Notes: generated by a model not told the origin, from the sequence alone. A DNA stretch of 64,000 nt from Streptomyces eurocidicus (GCF_002891295.1 NZ_LGUI01000003.1:434001-498000); one strand, 5' to 3'. Positions 1 to 8,773 are shown, counted from the stretch's first letter. Numbers and translations: made by a program.

Positions 1-202
1 CGACCTCGCCCACCGTCGTTCCCGTCATCGCCGCGACCAGCTCGGCCACGTCGTTCGTGAGCCCGTACGCGCGGGCGAGGACGCCATAGACCTCGATGTC
101 GGCGGTGCCGTCGGCACGGCCTCCCGAGGGCGTGCGCTGTTCTATCCAGCGGGTGAAACCGCTGCGGAACGGGCCGGGGTACCCGCCGACGTGGTTTTCC
201 AC
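1..202 (-). CDS. Unknown small protein, N-terminal part only
   Basis: The reading frame runs off the left edge, so only about 67 N-terminal codons are visible. The start is a GTG at 202 with a GGAGG-type ribosome binding site about 5-8 bases upstream. The visible protein begins VENHVGGYPGPFRSGFTRW, followed by a short helical stretch rich in Val and Ala. There is no signal peptide, membrane segment or catalytic motif. I do not recognise the family. It is transcribed away from the ECF sigma factor gene, with 144 bp between them that must hold both promoters. ECF41 sigma genes often lie beside carboxymuconolactone decarboxylase or oxidoreductase genes, but this fragment looks like neither. Confidence 0.55.
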   Translation of the reverse strand, partial: MENHVGGYPGPFRSGFTRWIEQRTPSGGRADGTADIEVYGVLARAYGLTNDVAELVAAMTGTTVGEV

Positions 203-346
203 GGCACCCCCTCCTCGGCCGTCCGCAGGCGAGCGTACCGCCGGTGACCTGGGGAGTTGGCGTCATGGCCGGTCCGGGGCCCCGGTACCTTCAGCGGGGT
301 TCGCGGATGCACCGCTATGACCCCGGGCGACGAAGGAACGTGACAC

Positions 347-1231
347 GTGGACACACACGAACGGCTGGCGGAACGGTTCGAGGAGCACCGGTCCCATCTG
401 CGGGCGGTGGCCTACCGCATGCTCGGCTCGCTCAGTGAGGCGGAGGACGCCGTACAGGACGCCTGGCTGCGCGCCTCCCGCGCCGGTACGGAGGGCGTGG
501 AGAACCTCGGCGGGTGGCTGACCACCATCGTGGGGCGCGTGTGCCTGAACATGCTGCGCGCGCGGGAGACCCGGCGTGAGGATCCGCTGGAGACGCGGTT
601 CGCCGACCCGACCGTGGGCGAGGAGTCCGGGGACGACCCCGAGCGGGAGGCCCTGACGGCCGACTCGGTCGGTGTCGCGCTGCTGGTCGTGCTCGACACG
701 CTGACCCCGGCCGAGCGCCTCTCCTTCGTCCTGCACGACATGTTCGCCGTGCCCTTCGACGAGATCGCCCCGATGATCGAGCGGACCCCGGCCGCGACGC
801 GGCAGCTCGCGAGCCGCGCCCGCCGCCGGGTCAAGGGCGGCACCCCCGCGCCCGCCCCCGATCCCGACCGCCGGCGCGAGGTCGTCGCGGCCTTCCTGGC
901 CGCCACGCGTGGCGGGAACTTCGACGCGCTCGTCACCCTGCTCCACCCGGACGTCGTGCTCCACGCCGACAAGTCCGCCATCCCCACCCCCGAGCCCGTC
1001 TTCGTCCGGGGCGCGCAGCCGGTTGCCAAGGGCGCCATGGCCGCCATGGGCCGGGCCCGGTTCACCGGCCTCGCGATGGTCGACGGGGCCGTCGGACTCA
1101 CGATGGCGCCGTTCGGGCGGCTGGCGGTCGTTCTCGGCTTCACGGTCGTGGACGGCCTGATCACGGAGATCGATGTGATCGCGGACGCGGAGCGGCTGGA
1201 GCGGTTGTCCGTGGGGGTGGTGGAGGGCTGA
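347..1231 (+). CDS. ECF41-type (SigJ-like) RNA polymerase sigma factor
   Basis: This protein of 294 residues has sigma region 2 at about residues 10-75 (motif YRMLGSLSEAEDAVQDAW), region 4 at about 110-165, and a C-terminal SnoaL-like domain at about 175-290. That layout is the hallmark of the ECF41 group, in which the C-terminal domain regulates activity and replaces a separate anti-sigma factor. No anti-sigma gene lies beside it, as expected for the group. The start is a GTG at 347 with a GAAGGA-type ribosome binding site at about 332-337. The gene is followed by a strong hairpin (1311-1360). Its targets cannot be read from the sequence; family members often control a neighbouring redox enzyme, and none of the usual kinds is next to it here. 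Confidence 0.88.
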   Translation: MDTHERLAERFEEHRSHLRAVAYRMLGSLSEAEDAVQDAWLRASRAGTEGVENLGGWLTTIVGRVCLNMLRARETRREDPLETRFADPTVGEESGDDPEREALTADSVGVALLVVLDTLTPAERLSFVLHDMFAVPFDEIAPMIERTPAATRQLASRARRRVKGGTPAPAPDPDRRREVVAAFLAATRGGNFDALVTLLHPDVVLHADKSAIPTPEPVFVRGAQPVAKGAMAAMGRARFTGLAMVDGAVGLTMAPFGRLAVVLGFTVVDGLITEIDVIADAERLERLSVGVVEG

Positions 1232-1310
1232 GGGCGGGGCGGATGGTGGGTGAGTGGGTGAGTGGGGGTCGGCCCTGCGGGGCTTTTTCCCCTACCCGCC
1301 CCTTCCGGAT

Positions 1311-1360
1311 GTCCTCAATCGCCGGGCGGGCTGAAATCAGCCCGTCCGGCGTTTGAGGAC
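1311..1360. terminator. Palindromic element 1 (likely bidirectional terminator)
   Basis: Arms of 24 bases, with a few mismatches, begin GTCCTCAATCGCC and close with TTGAGGAC around a 2-base centre. The element lies between the convergent ends of the ECF sigma gene and the MFS exporter gene. It is preceded at 1274-1307 by a module of the type GCGGGGCTTTTTCCCCTACC that recurs near 4.89, 11.6 and 60.8 kb. Confidence 0.75.
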
Positions 1361-1388
1361 CCGGGGCCCGGGGCGGCCGGTCCCGCGC

Positions 1389-2903
1389 TCATACGAGGCT
1401 CGGTTCGTCCTTCCCCGCCCGTTCCGCCGCCTTCGCCGGCTTCCCGTCCCGCATCAGGACCAGTGCGAGTACGGCCGCCGCCAGCACCCCGCACGCCCCC
1501 ACCGCGAACGTGGTGGACGACGCCGTCGTGAACGCCTCGTGCGCCGTGGCCACCAGGGTCCGGTCGCCCGTGGCGGCGGCCGTCGTGAGCGCGTCGGCGA
1601 TCGAGTGGCCGCTCCGGCCGGGGGCCGAGCCGGGCATGGCGTCGGTGTAGGTGCCGGAGAGGACCGCGCCCAGGACGGCCACGCCGAGCGCGGCGCCCGC
1701 CTGCTGGACCGTGTCGTTGAGCGCCGAGCCGACCCCGGCGTGCTCGGCCGGGACGGCGCCCATCAGCGCCGCGGTGGCGGCGGGCATCGTCAGGCCGCCG
1801 CCCGCTCCCATGAGGAGCATCGCCGTCACCAGGACGCCGAGGCCGTCGCCCGCCGAGAGGGTCGCCAGGACGCCGAACCCGGCCGCGATGACGGCGAGGC
1901 CGACGGCCGACATGACACGGTTGCCGATCTTCTGGCCCAGCGTGGCGCCGAGGCCGTTGAACAGCAGCGTGGCGACGGCCAGCGGGGCGAAGGCCAGGCC
2001 CGCCTCGGTCGGGGTGTAGCCGAGGACGAACTGGAGGTACTGCGTCAGCACCAGCATCAGCCCGCCGTTGGCGAAGGTCAGGAGCACGAGGGAGAAGCTC
2101 GCGCCACTGAAGACGCGGTCGCGGAAGAGCGCGAGGGGGACCATCGGGGACGGGGCGCGGAGCTCCCACCACACGAAGCCGGTGAGGCCGAGCACCGCGA
2201 CGGCGAGCGCGGTCAGCGTGCCGGGGGCGGTCAGGCCGTCCTTCGGCAGCACCGTGATCGTCCAGACCAGGGCGGCCATACCGGCCATGGACAGCACCAT
2301 GCCGGGCAGATCGGCCTTCCGCCGCGGGCCCTTGGACTCCGGCATCAGGGTGACCGCCGCGGCGATCGCCAGCACCACGACCGGAACGTTGATCAGGAAC
2401 ACCGAGCCCCACCAGAAGTGCGCGAGCAGCACACCGCCGAGCACCGGGCCGCCGACCAGGCCGACCATGGCCACCGCGCTCCAGGCGGCGATCGCCTTAC
2501 GGCGCTCCTCCTCGTCGAAGACCGTGATGAGGATCGACAGCGTGCTGGGCATCACCAGCGCGCCGCCCACCCCCATCAGGACGCGGCCCGCGATCAGTTG
2601 CTCCGGGCTCCCCGCGAACGTCGCCAGCAGTGAGGCCGCCCCGAAGACCGCCAGGCCGATGACCATCACCCGCCGCCGGCCGAACCGGTCGGACAGGCTC
2701 CCCGACGTGAGCAGCAGGCCGGCGAAGACCAGCATGTACGAGTCGATGATCCACTGGATGTCCTGGGCGTCGGCCCCCAGGTCCGCAGCGATCGGCGGGA
2801 TCGACACGGTGAGCACCATGTTGTCGATGACCAGCACCAGCGTGCTGAGGCAGAGCACGATCAGGATGAGCCAGCGTCGCGGATGACGTTCCATCGTGGC
2901 CAC
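1389..2903 (-). CDS. MFS drug exporter, DHA2 (EmrB/QacA) type, 14 membrane segments
   Basis: This integral membrane protein of about 504 residues starts at GTG 2903, six bases after an AAGGGGG ribosome binding site; an ATG three codons later (2894) is the alternative. The first helix carries the DHA2 motif around VLVIDNMVLTVSIP. Motif A (SLSDRFGRRRVMVIG) follows near residue 75, and motif C (MVGLVGGPVLGG) near residue 150. A hydrophobic profile with a central pair of extra helices fits 14 segments. It is expected to export drugs or metabolites using the proton gradient. It is transcribed divergently from the histidine kinase gene, and a 37-bp palindrome lies between the two starts. Such exporters are usually controlled by a TetR-type repressor, but no TetR gene is adjacent. 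Confidence 0.88.
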   Translation of the reverse strand: MATMERHPRRWLILIVLCLSTLVLVIDNMVLTVSIPPIAADLGADAQDIQWIIDSYMLVFAGLLLTSGSLSDRFGRRRVMVIGLAVFGAASLLATFAGSPEQLIAGRVLMGVGGALVMPSTLSILITVFDEEERRKAIAAWSAVAMVGLVGGPVLGGVLLAHFWWGSVFLINVPVVVLAIAAAVTLMPESKGPRRKADLPGMVLSMAGMAALVWTITVLPKDGLTAPGTLTALAVAVLGLTGFVWWELRAPSPMVPLALFRDRVFSGASFSLVLLTFANGGLMLVLTQYLQFVLGYTPTEAGLAFAPLAVATLLFNGLGATLGQKIGNRVMSAVGLAVIAAGFGVLATLSAGDGLGVLVTAMLLMGAGGGLTMPAATAALMGAVPAEHAGVGSALNDTVQQAGAALGVAVLGAVLSGTYTDAMPGSAPGRSGHSIADALTTAAATGDRTLVATAHEAFTTASSTTFAVGACGVLAAAVLALVLMRDGKPAKAAERAGKDEPSLV

Positions 2904-2988
2904 CGTGGACCCCCTTCGGGCGAGATGTCGGAGAGCGCGCGCACCACCACCCCCGTTTCCGGGGTGCGGCGTGCGCCGCTGAGAACAC

Positions 2989-3025
2989 CGTACGTTGCTG
3001 CGCACACTGTGCGCAAGAACGTACG
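2989..3025. promoter_or_regulatory. 37-bp palindromic operator candidate
   Basis: The sequence reads CGTACGTT at the left and AACGTACG at the right, with a GCGCACA / TGTGCGC inner pair. The reverse complement matches with only a few central changes. It sits between the divergent MFS exporter (start 2903) and histidine kinase (start 3117) genes, about 90 bp from each, where a TetR-type dimer or pair of dimers could control both promoters. Confidence 0.6.
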
Positions 3026-3116
3026 GCGTGCGCGCAAGGGCTTCCGGACCGCCTCCCGGCCACCCCCCGGTGTCGTACGCTGCTGTGGAGTTACGGGGTC
3101 GGGGCCGGGGAGAGGC

Positions 3117-4853
3117 ATGTCCACAACCGCAGATCACACACAGTCGGCGCAGCGGCCTCACCTTCGCGAACCGGACCGGATACGCGGCCTCCTCGACGCC
3201 GTGATGAGCCTCGGCCGCGGTCTCGAACTGCCGCAGGTGCTCCGGGGGATCGTCGAGGCGGCCGTCACGCTCACCGACGCGGAGTACGGCGCGCTCGGCG
3301 TCGTAGGCGACCGGCAGAAGCTCTCGGAGTTCCTGACCGTCGGCATGTCCGAGGAGCTGGAGGCGCGGATAGGCCGGACGCCCTGCGGGCGGGGCATCCT
3401 CGGGGAACTCATCACCAACCCCGTGCCGTTGCGCCTCACCGACCTCTCCCGGCATCCGCACAGCTACGGTTTCCCGGCGAACCACCCGCCGATGCGGACC
3501 TTCCTGGGGGTGCCGGTCCGCGTCCGGGACGAGGTCTTCGGCAACCTCTACCTCACCGAGAAGCGCGGCGGCGCCGCCTTCGACGAGGACGACGAGGCCG
3601 TCCTCACCACCCTGTCCATCGCGGCGGGCGTCGCCATCGACAACGCCCGGATGTACCACGAGAGCCGCCGCCGCGAGCGCTGGCTGGAGGCGCTGGGCGA
3701 GATCACCCGCAGCCTGCTCTCCGGCACCGACGCAGGCGAGGTCCTGCACCTGATCGCCGAACGGGCCATGGAGGTCGCGAGCGCCGACCACGCCGCCGTA
3801 CTGCTGCCCGCCGAACCGGCCGCCGGCAATGGGCCGGGGCTGCTGACGGTCGAGGTCGCCCACGGCCACGGCGCGAGCCGCATCGACGGCCTCGCGGTAC
3901 CGGCCGACGGCTCGCTGGCCGGCCTCGCCGCCCGCACCGGCAAGCCCGTGGCCAGCGCCGACGCCCGCGAGGACCCCCGGGCCCACCCCATGGAGGCCGG
4001 CGAGGAGCACGGCGAGGACCTCTGCGGGCCCACCGTCTCCGTACCGCTCCAGAGAGACGCCGGAGCCTCGGGCGCCCTACGGCTCAGCCGGCTCGCCGGC
4101 CGGCCCGCGTTCGACGACACCGAGGTCAAGCTGATCTCCGGCTTCGCCGACCAGGCCGCGATCGCCCTCGAACTCGCCCGGCGGCGCGCCGAGTCGGAGG
4201 ACCTCGCCGTCCTCCACGACCGCGACCGCATCGCCCGTGACCTGCACGACCTCGCCATCCAGCGGCTCTTCGCCACCGGGATGACGCTGCAGAGCGCGAC
4301 CCGGCTCATCGACCGCCCCGAGGCCGCCGAGCGCGTCGGCCGGGCCGTGGGCGACCTGGACACCACCATCCAGATCATCCGGTCGACCATCTTCGGGCTG
4401 CGCGCCACGGGCGACGGCACCAGCGGGCCCAGCCTGCGCCGCAGCATGGCCGAGACCGCGCAGGCGGCCGGGCGGACGCTCGGCTTCCCGCCCTCGCTGC
4501 GGATCGAGGGGCCGGTGGACACCAACGTTCCCGGCGAACTGGCCGAGCAGGTACTCGCGGTGACCGCGGAGGCCCTCAGCAACGTCGCACGGCACGCGCG
4601 GGCGCGGCGGGTGGAGGTCGTCCTGTCGGTGGGGGACGAGGTGACCTTGTCGGTGACGGATGACGGGGTGGGGCTGGGGGCCGCGGGGTCCGGTGCGGGT
4701 TCGGGGGCGGCGCGGCGTTCCGGGGGGTTGGCGAATATGCGGTCTCGGGCGGAGTTGCATGGTGGGGGGTGTGTGGTGTCGTCGGTTGGTGCGGGTGATG
4801 GTGTCGGTGGGGGTGGGACTCGGGTGGTTTGGAGGGCGCCGTTGCCGGAGTGA
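3117..4853 (+). CDS. GAF-GAF sensor histidine kinase, DevS/DosS type
   Basis: This 578-residue protein has two GAF domains (about residues 25-185 and 195-350), a HisKA_3 dimerisation domain with the phosphorylated His377 in the motif IARDLHDLAIQRLF, and a C-terminal HATPase domain ending in Gly-rich ATP-lid motifs. The order matches DevS/DosS of mycobacteria, whose first GAF domain can bind haem and sense oxygen, NO or CO. There is no membrane segment, so it acts in the cytoplasm. The start is ATG 3117 after GGGGAGAGG. The partner response regulator lies downstream on the other strand, convergent. A flavohaemoglobin gene next to that regulator supports a role in oxygen or NO response. Haem binding is inferred from the family only. 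Confidence 0.85.
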   Translation: MSTTADHTQSAQRPHLREPDRIRGLLDAVMSLGRGLELPQVLRGIVEAAVTLTDAEYGALGVVGDRQKLSEFLTVGMSEELEARIGRTPCGRGILGELITNPVPLRLTDLSRHPHSYGFPANHPPMRTFLGVPVRVRDEVFGNLYLTEKRGGAAFDEDDEAVLTTLSIAAGVAIDNARMYHESRRRERWLEALGEITRSLLSGTDAGEVLHLIAERAMEVASADHAAVLLPAEPAAGNGPGLLTVEVAHGHGASRIDGLAVPADGSLAGLAARTGKPVASADAREDPRAHPMEAGEEHGEDLCGPTVSVPLQRDAGASGALRLSRLAGRPAFDDTEVKLISGFADQAAIALELARRRAESEDLAVLHDRDRIARDLHDLAIQRLFATGMTLQSATRLIDRPEAAERVGRAVGDLDTTIQIIRSTIFGLRATGDGTSGPSLRRSMAETAQAAGRTLGFPPSLRIEGPVDTNVPGELAEQVLAVTAEALSNVARHARARRVEVVLSVGDEVTLSVTDDGVGLGAAGSGAGSGAARRSGGLANMRSRAELHGGGCVVSSVGAGDGVGGGGTRVVWRAPLPE

Positions 4854-4884
4854 CGGGCCGGGGGTGGCCGGTGCGGGGCGAGGG

Positions 4885-4990
4885 TGCCGCTGCGCGGGGC
4901 TTTCCCCACCCCGCCCCTTCCCGAACCGGGGCTCCGCCCGGGCCCCTTTTCCGCGCTCCGCGCGGTGTCCTCAAACGCCGGACGGGCTGG
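4885..4990. repeat. Mosaic palindromic element 2 (half copy)
   Basis: This copy has the CTGCGCGGGGCTTTCCCC module, a short GGGGCTCCGCCCGGGCCCC stem and then only the left half of the TCCTCAAACGCCGGACGGG hairpin. The right half is missing. Its end supplies the last codons of the response regulator gene on the minus strand. Confidence 0.7.
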
Positions 4991-5711
4991 AATTCCCCCT
5001 CTCCCCCCTCACCCGCCCCGCGATCACCGCCGCCTGTACCCGCCGTCCCACCCCCAGCTTCGCCAGTAGCGACGAGATGCGGTTCTTCACCGTCTTCTCG
5101 GCCAGGAACAGCCGGTCGGCGATCTCCCGGTTGGTCAGGCCCTCGCCGATGAGCTCCAGGATCTGGCGTTCCCGGGGTGAGAGCCGGTCCAGTTCCGACG
5201 CGCCGGAGTCCGTTGCCGCCGTCGCCGCCGGGGGCTCCTGGGGGGCGCGCAGCCGGGCCATCACGCGCGACGCCGTACGCGGGTCGAGCATCGACCTGCC
5301 GGTGGCGACCGTGCGGACGGCCGTCACCAGCTCCGAGCCGTTGATCTGCTTGAGCACATAGCCCGCCGCGCCCGCCATGATCGCGTCGAAGAGCGCCTCG
5401 TCGTCGTCGAACGACGTCAGCATCAGACAGGCCAGATCCGGTATGCGGGCGCGGAGTTCGCGGCAGACCTCCACGCCCTCGTGGTCGCCGCCGCCGTTCT
5501 CGGGGCGCTCCCCGAGCCGTACGTCGAGGATCGCCACGTCCGGGCGGACGGCCGGTACCCGGGCGAGGGCCTCACGGCCGGTGGCGGCCTCGCCCACGAC
5601 TTCGATGTCCGGTTCCGCTTCGAGGAGGTCGCGCACCCCTCGCCGTACCACTTCGTGATCGTCGAGGATGAAGACGCGCAACGGTGAGGCAGCCGAGGTG
5701 TTTTGATCCAT
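4971..5711 (-). CDS. NarL/FixJ response regulator, DevR/DosR type
   Basis: This 246-residue protein has an N-terminal receiver domain with the acidic pair Asp17-Asp18, phosphoacceptor Asp63 (ILDVRLGE) and a conserved Lys in VLKQI. A C-terminal LuxR-type helix-turn-helix ([20 protein letters not shown]) follows at about residues 175-240. It is the likely partner of the GAF histidine kinase, whose gene ends 117 bp away on the opposite strand. I start at ATG 5711, although the ribosome binding site is weak. The last few residues (NSSPSGV) are encoded by a half copy of the dispersed palindromic element, so the tail is probably a recent add-on. The family controls hypoxia, NO and dormancy genes; here the adjacent flavohaemoglobin gene is the obvious target. 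Confidence 0.87.
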   Translation of the reverse strand: MDQNTSAASPLRVFILDDHEVVRRGVRDLLEAEPDIEVVGEAATGREALARVPAVRPDVAILDVRLGERPENGGGDHEGVEVCRELRARIPDLACLMLTSFDDDEALFDAIMAGAAGYVLKQINGSELVTAVRTVATGRSMLDPRTASRVMARLRAPQEPPAATAATDSGASELDRLSPRERQILELIGEGLTNREIADRLFLAEKTVKNRISSLLAKLGVGRRVQAAVIAGRVRGERGNSSPSGV

Positions 5712-5830
5712 ACAAGCAGTATGTCCGGGCCCGGCGGAGCGGGAGGAGAGGGGCCACCCCGACAAGGGGTGGTGCTCCGGCCGGGCCACGGACACCCGCA
5801 CAGCCCACACCCTCCGCGCGGTCGCCGATA

Positions 5831-5892
5831 GGGCCGAACGGCCCCTCGCCGACAGGGCCGGTCGGGCCCACGGAATAGGGCCGTCCGGGCCC
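5831..5892. promoter_or_regulatory. Three spaced GGGCCG-CGG(G)CCC palindromes
   Basis: The boxes are GGGCCGAACGGCCC (5831-5844), GGGCCGGTCGGGCCC (5855-5869) and GGGCCGTCCGGGCCC (5878-5892), at start-to-start distances of 24 and 23 bp. They lie in the 307-bp gap between the DevR-type regulator (start 5711, minus) and the flavohaemoglobin gene (start 6019, plus). They are candidate binding sites for the DevR-type regulator, whose relatives bind GGGAC/GTCCC-type inverted repeats. The rest of this gap shows only G+C-rich sequence. Confidence 0.55.
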
Positions 5893-6018
5893 GGGGGCAC
5901 GGTGCCAGAATGACGCGTCCCGTCCGCCGGGCGGGCGGCCGGGCACTCCTGCGCCCGCCACCGCCCGGCGGGTTTCCCCGGCGCGACACGCGCGCCTGCC
6001 CGAGGAGCCGTTGCCCCC

Positions 6019-7284
6019 GTGACCACCGTCGACGCCAAGTACCACGCGCTGCTGGCCCGGCACGACGCGATGCGCCTGCGCCGGCAGCTCCTGTCCCCCG
6101 ACCGCCGCCCGGACGCCGGCGGCGCGCCGCGCTCCGCACCGGGCGGGCACCGCTCCTACGACGGCGCCGCCGACCAGGAGATGATCCTGCGTCACCTCCA
6201 TCTGGTGACGCCCTTCGACGTGCTGATCGACCACCTCTACGAGGCGATGTTCACGCACCGCCCCTACCTGCGGTCGCTGTTCCCCTCCTCGATGGAGTTC
6301 CAGCGCAAGCACCTGGAAGCGATCTTCCGCTACCTGATCGAGCACCTGCACCGGCCCGACGAGGTGGCCAGGGAGTTCACCCGGCTCGGCCGCGACCACC
6401 GCAAGCTGGGCGTACGGCCGGTGCACTACGAGACGTTCGAGTCCGCGCTGTGCGAGGCGCTGCACCGTACGGCGGGGCCCGCGTGGCACACGGAACTGGA
6501 GGGGGCCTGGGTGCGCATGCTGCGCTTCGCCGTGGGCGCCATGGTCGAGGGCGCGGAGGCCGCGCTGGCCGAGCCCCCGGACTGGCCGGCCACCGTCACG
6601 GCGCACGAACTGCGCCGCCCGGACCTCGCCGTCCTGCGCGTACGCACCCATGAGCCGTACTCCTACCGGGCCGGGCAGTACGCGTCCGTCGCCTCCCCCT
6701 TACTGCCCCAGGCCTGGCGGCAGTACTCGCTGGCCACGGCGCCCCGGCCGGACGGCGAGCTGGAGTTCCACGTCCGCCAGACCTGTACGGGCGGGGTGAG
6801 CGAGGCCCTGGTGGCGGGCACCGGCGTCGGTGACACACTGCGCGTCGGGCCGCCCGCCGGGACGATGACGCTCGGCGACGGGACCGCCGCGCCCGACCGC
6901 GATCTGCTGCTGGTCGCGAGCGGCATCGGCTGGGCGGCGGCGAAGTCGCTGCTGGAGGAGCTGGCCGGCCGCCGGATGGGCGGGCGGAGCGTGCACCTCT
7001 TCCTCGGGGCCGACGACCTGTCCGGGCTCTACGACGCCGGGCCCGTGGCCGAGCTGGAGCGCCGCCGCCCCTGGCTGCACGTGGTCCCGGTGCCGGGTAC
7101 GGGCCCGGCGGCGGACCCGTACCGTCCGCTGGCCGACGCGGTGGCGCGGCGTGGCGACTGGTCGGAGCACGTCGCGTACGTCAGCGGGCCGCCCGCGATG
7201 GTCGGCCCGACCGTCGCCCGGCTGGCCGGTACGCACCTGCCCGCCGAGCGCGTCCGGCACGATCCCCTGCCGGACACCCCCTGA
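6019..7284 (+). CDS. Flavohaemoglobin-like NO dioxygenase
   Basis: This 421-residue protein has a globin domain at about residues 55-190 with the proximal His127 in RDHRKLGV. An FAD-binding reductase domain follows at about 200-300, with the flavin motif RQYSLA, and an NAD-binding domain at about 300-415 with [13 protein letters not shown]. The overall order matches Hmp-type enzymes that convert NO to nitrate using NAD(P)H. The N terminus carries about 50 extra, basic and probably disordered residues compared with Hmp. The start is GTG 6019, 11 bases after GAGGAG. The gene diverges from a DevR-type response regulator, with three palindromic boxes between, so control by the neighbouring two-component system is likely. 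The same architecture is also called globin-coupled oxidoreductase in actinobacteria. Confidence 0.85.
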   Translation: MTTVDAKYHALLARHDAMRLRRQLLSPDRRPDAGGAPRSAPGGHRSYDGAADQEMILRHLHLVTPFDVLIDHLYEAMFTHRPYLRSLFPSSMEFQRKHLEAIFRYLIEHLHRPDEVAREFTRLGRDHRKLGVRPVHYETFESALCEALHRTAGPAWHTELEGAWVRMLRFAVGAMVEGAEAALAEPPDWPATVTAHELRRPDLAVLRVRTHEPYSYRAGQYASVASPLLPQAWRQYSLATAPRPDGELEFHVRQTCTGGVSEALVAGTGVGDTLRVGPPAGTMTLGDGTAAPDRDLLLVASGIGWAAAKSLLEELAGRRMGGRSVHLFLGADDLSGLYDAGPVAELERRRPWLHVVPVPGTGPAADPYRPLADAVARRGDWSEHVAYVSGPPAMVGPTVARLAGTHLPAERVRHDPLPDTP

Positions 7285-7489
7285 CCTGGGCCCGCCGCCG
7301 CACGTCCCCTCACGGCGGGTGCGGCGGGCCCAGCCCCGACGAGCCGGCCTTCCGGCACGGCCCGGACGGCCGCGCGGAGACCCCCGCCTCCCGCCCCGCC
7401 GGGCCGTCACCGGACGGCCGGCTCCCCCGCGCTCGCACCGTTCGGCGCGTCGCGGGGCCCCGGCTCCGGCTCCCCGGGACACTGGCGGC

Positions 7490-7696
7490 ATGAGCAAAGC
7501 GCCCAGAGCATTTCTCGAAGGCGGGCCGGACGGGCTGCCCTCGCGGATCGTGGACATCACTCCGCCGGGGATCGAGCTGAAGATCCCGTTCCGGGGTGGG
7601 TACGAGCATTTCAAGGCGACGTCCCGGCAGGGGGAGACCCCGGAGGGGGTGTTGCCGGTGTACGAGTGGTGGGAGCGGACGGAGATCGCGGAGTAG
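7490..7696 (+). CDS. DUF5988 family small protein
   Basis: This 68-residue soluble protein ends in a short segment rich in Gly, Tyr and Trp (YEHFKATSRQ, then VYEWWERTEIAE). The pattern matches the DUF5988 family, which is nearly confined to Streptomyces and often sits near specialised-metabolite genes; its function is unknown. ATG 7490 is the only sensible start; the ribosome binding site is weak. It follows the flavohaemoglobin gene after 205 bp of G+C-rich sequence with no clear signal, and is followed by a strong hairpin at 7729. No catalytic residues are apparent. Confidence 0.7.
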   Translation: MSKAPRAFLEGGPDGLPSRIVDITPPGIELKIPFRGGYEHFKATSRQGETPEGVLPVYEWWERTEIAE

Positions 7697-7728
7697 TTCC
7701 CGATACCGGGGCTCCGCCCCGGACCCCG

Positions 7729-7779
7729 GTCCTCAATCGCCGGACGGGCTGATCTTCAGCCCGTCCGGCGATTGAGGAC
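7729..7779. terminator. Palindromic element 3 (perfect 24-bp stem)
   Basis: A perfect 24-bp stem begins GTCCTCAATCGCCGGACGGG, with a TCT loop. It is flanked by a GGGGCTCCGCCCC stem on the left and the reversed GGAAGGGGCGGGGTGGGGAA module on the right. It separates the DUF5988 gene from the convergent LysR gene and probably terminates both. Confidence 0.8.
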
Positions 7780-7886
7780 ATTCGGGAAGGGGCGGGGTGG
7801 GGAACAGGCCCGCCGCAGGCGCACCCGCCGCCCCCCTCACACCCCCACCGGCACCTCCCCCAGCTCCACCCCCCTCAGCTCGCGGA

Positions 7887-8738
7887 TCAGCTCCCGCACC
7901 ACCCCACCCGCACCAGCTCCCGCGTCGTCACATACCCCACCCCCCGCGTAGGCCGCCCCTCCCCCAGGTCCGTGATCGTCACGGACCTCGGCGCCGACAT
8001 GAGGGCGAGCGCGGGCATGATGGCCATGCCCATGCCCTGGGCGACCATCGACAGGACGACGCTGTCGTCCTCCGCGTCGACGGTGACCGGCGGGATCCAG
8101 TCCTGCTCCGCCCACCACGCGCGGGTGTACGAGCCGCAGTTCTCCATCCAGTCGATCAATGGCAGGGTGCGTGGCGCCGGGTGGCCCACGGGGTGGACCA
8201 GGAAGTACGGCTCCGTGACGACCGTCGCCGACAGCAGACCGCCCGGCAGCGGCTCCGAGCCGCCCAGGGTGGCGATGCCGACGTCGGCGCGGCCGTCGGT
8301 GACCTCGCCCGCGGTGCCGCGCCCCAGTTCGCGGACGATCCGTACCTCCGGGGTGATCCCCGGGTGGCGCGCCGTGAGGCGGGCCAGGGCGGCGGGCAGC
8401 AGATGGGCGGCGGCGCTGCGGAAGGCGGCGATCCGGAGCGGGCCGGCGAGGGGCTCGGCGGTCCGGACCGCGCCCCGGACCTCCGCCGGCATCGTCTCCA
8501 GCAGGCGCAGGACACGGCGGGCGTGGCCGGCGGCCCGGGCCCCGGCGGGGGTGGGGCGGGCACCGTGGCGGCCGCGGTCGAACAGCACCGCGCCCAGCTT
8601 TCGTTCACCGCTCCGTACCGCGTGCGAGACCGCCGACTGGGTCAGTCCCAGCCGGGCCGCCGCGGCCGTGAAGCCGCCCTCCTCCTCGACGGCGACGAGG
8701 ACGCGCAGCTCGGGGACCGTGAGATCGGGTTCGCTCAT
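7887..8738 (-). CDS. LysR family transcriptional regulator with a 3' frameshift
   Basis: This is a 283-residue LysR-type regulator. It has a winged helix-turn-helix at residues 5-65 (FTAAAARLGLTQSAVSHAVR) and an effector-binding domain from about residue 90. The frame ends abruptly in VRVGWCGS. A one-base shift inside the G/T-rich run near 7897-7910 opens another frame reading VVRELIRELRGVELGE, the normal tail of the family, and stops at 7837. The gene is therefore either truncated by about 15-20 residues or affected by a sequencing error. It diverges from an NADP-dependent oxidoreductase gene, and a perfect interrupted palindrome in the gap is a fitting operator for it. The start is ATG 8738. 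Confidence 0.85.
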   Translation of the reverse strand: MSEPDLTVPELRVLVAVEEEGGFTAAAARLGLTQSAVSHAVRSGERKLGAVLFDRGRHGARPTPAGARAAGHARRVLRLLETMPAEVRGAVRTAEPLAGPLRIAAFRSAAAHLLPAALARLTARHPGITPEVRIVRELGRGTAGEVTDGRADVGIATLGGSEPLPGGLLSATVVTEPYFLVHPVGHPAPRTLPLIDWMENCGSYTRAWWAEQDWIPPVTVDAEDDSVVLSMVAQGMGMAIMPALALMSAPRSVTITDLGEGRPTRGVGYVTTRELVRVGWCGS

Positions 8739-8752
8739 CCACCGAACCTACG

Positions 8753-8773
8753 TCCATGAACGCGATTCATGGA
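8753..8773. promoter_or_regulatory. LysR operator candidate
   Basis: TCCATGAA and TTCATGGA form a perfect inverted repeat around a 5-bp centre. The site contains the T-N11-A core expected for LysR regulators. It lies 15 bp before the LysR gene start and 63 bp before the start of the oxidoreductase gene. Confidence 0.65.

Noticed and set aside
1353..2633. Plus-strand frame rich in Arg/Glu/His opposite the MFS gene
   Set aside because: It is an antisense shadow with composition typical of reading a G+C-rich membrane protein gene backwards.
2883..4010. Long minus-strand frame extending the MFS gene upstream across the kinase gene
   Set aside because: The protein similarity to MFS exporters begins at the GTG/ATG near 2894-2903 with a ribosome binding site; the upstream part is an antisense shadow of the kinase.
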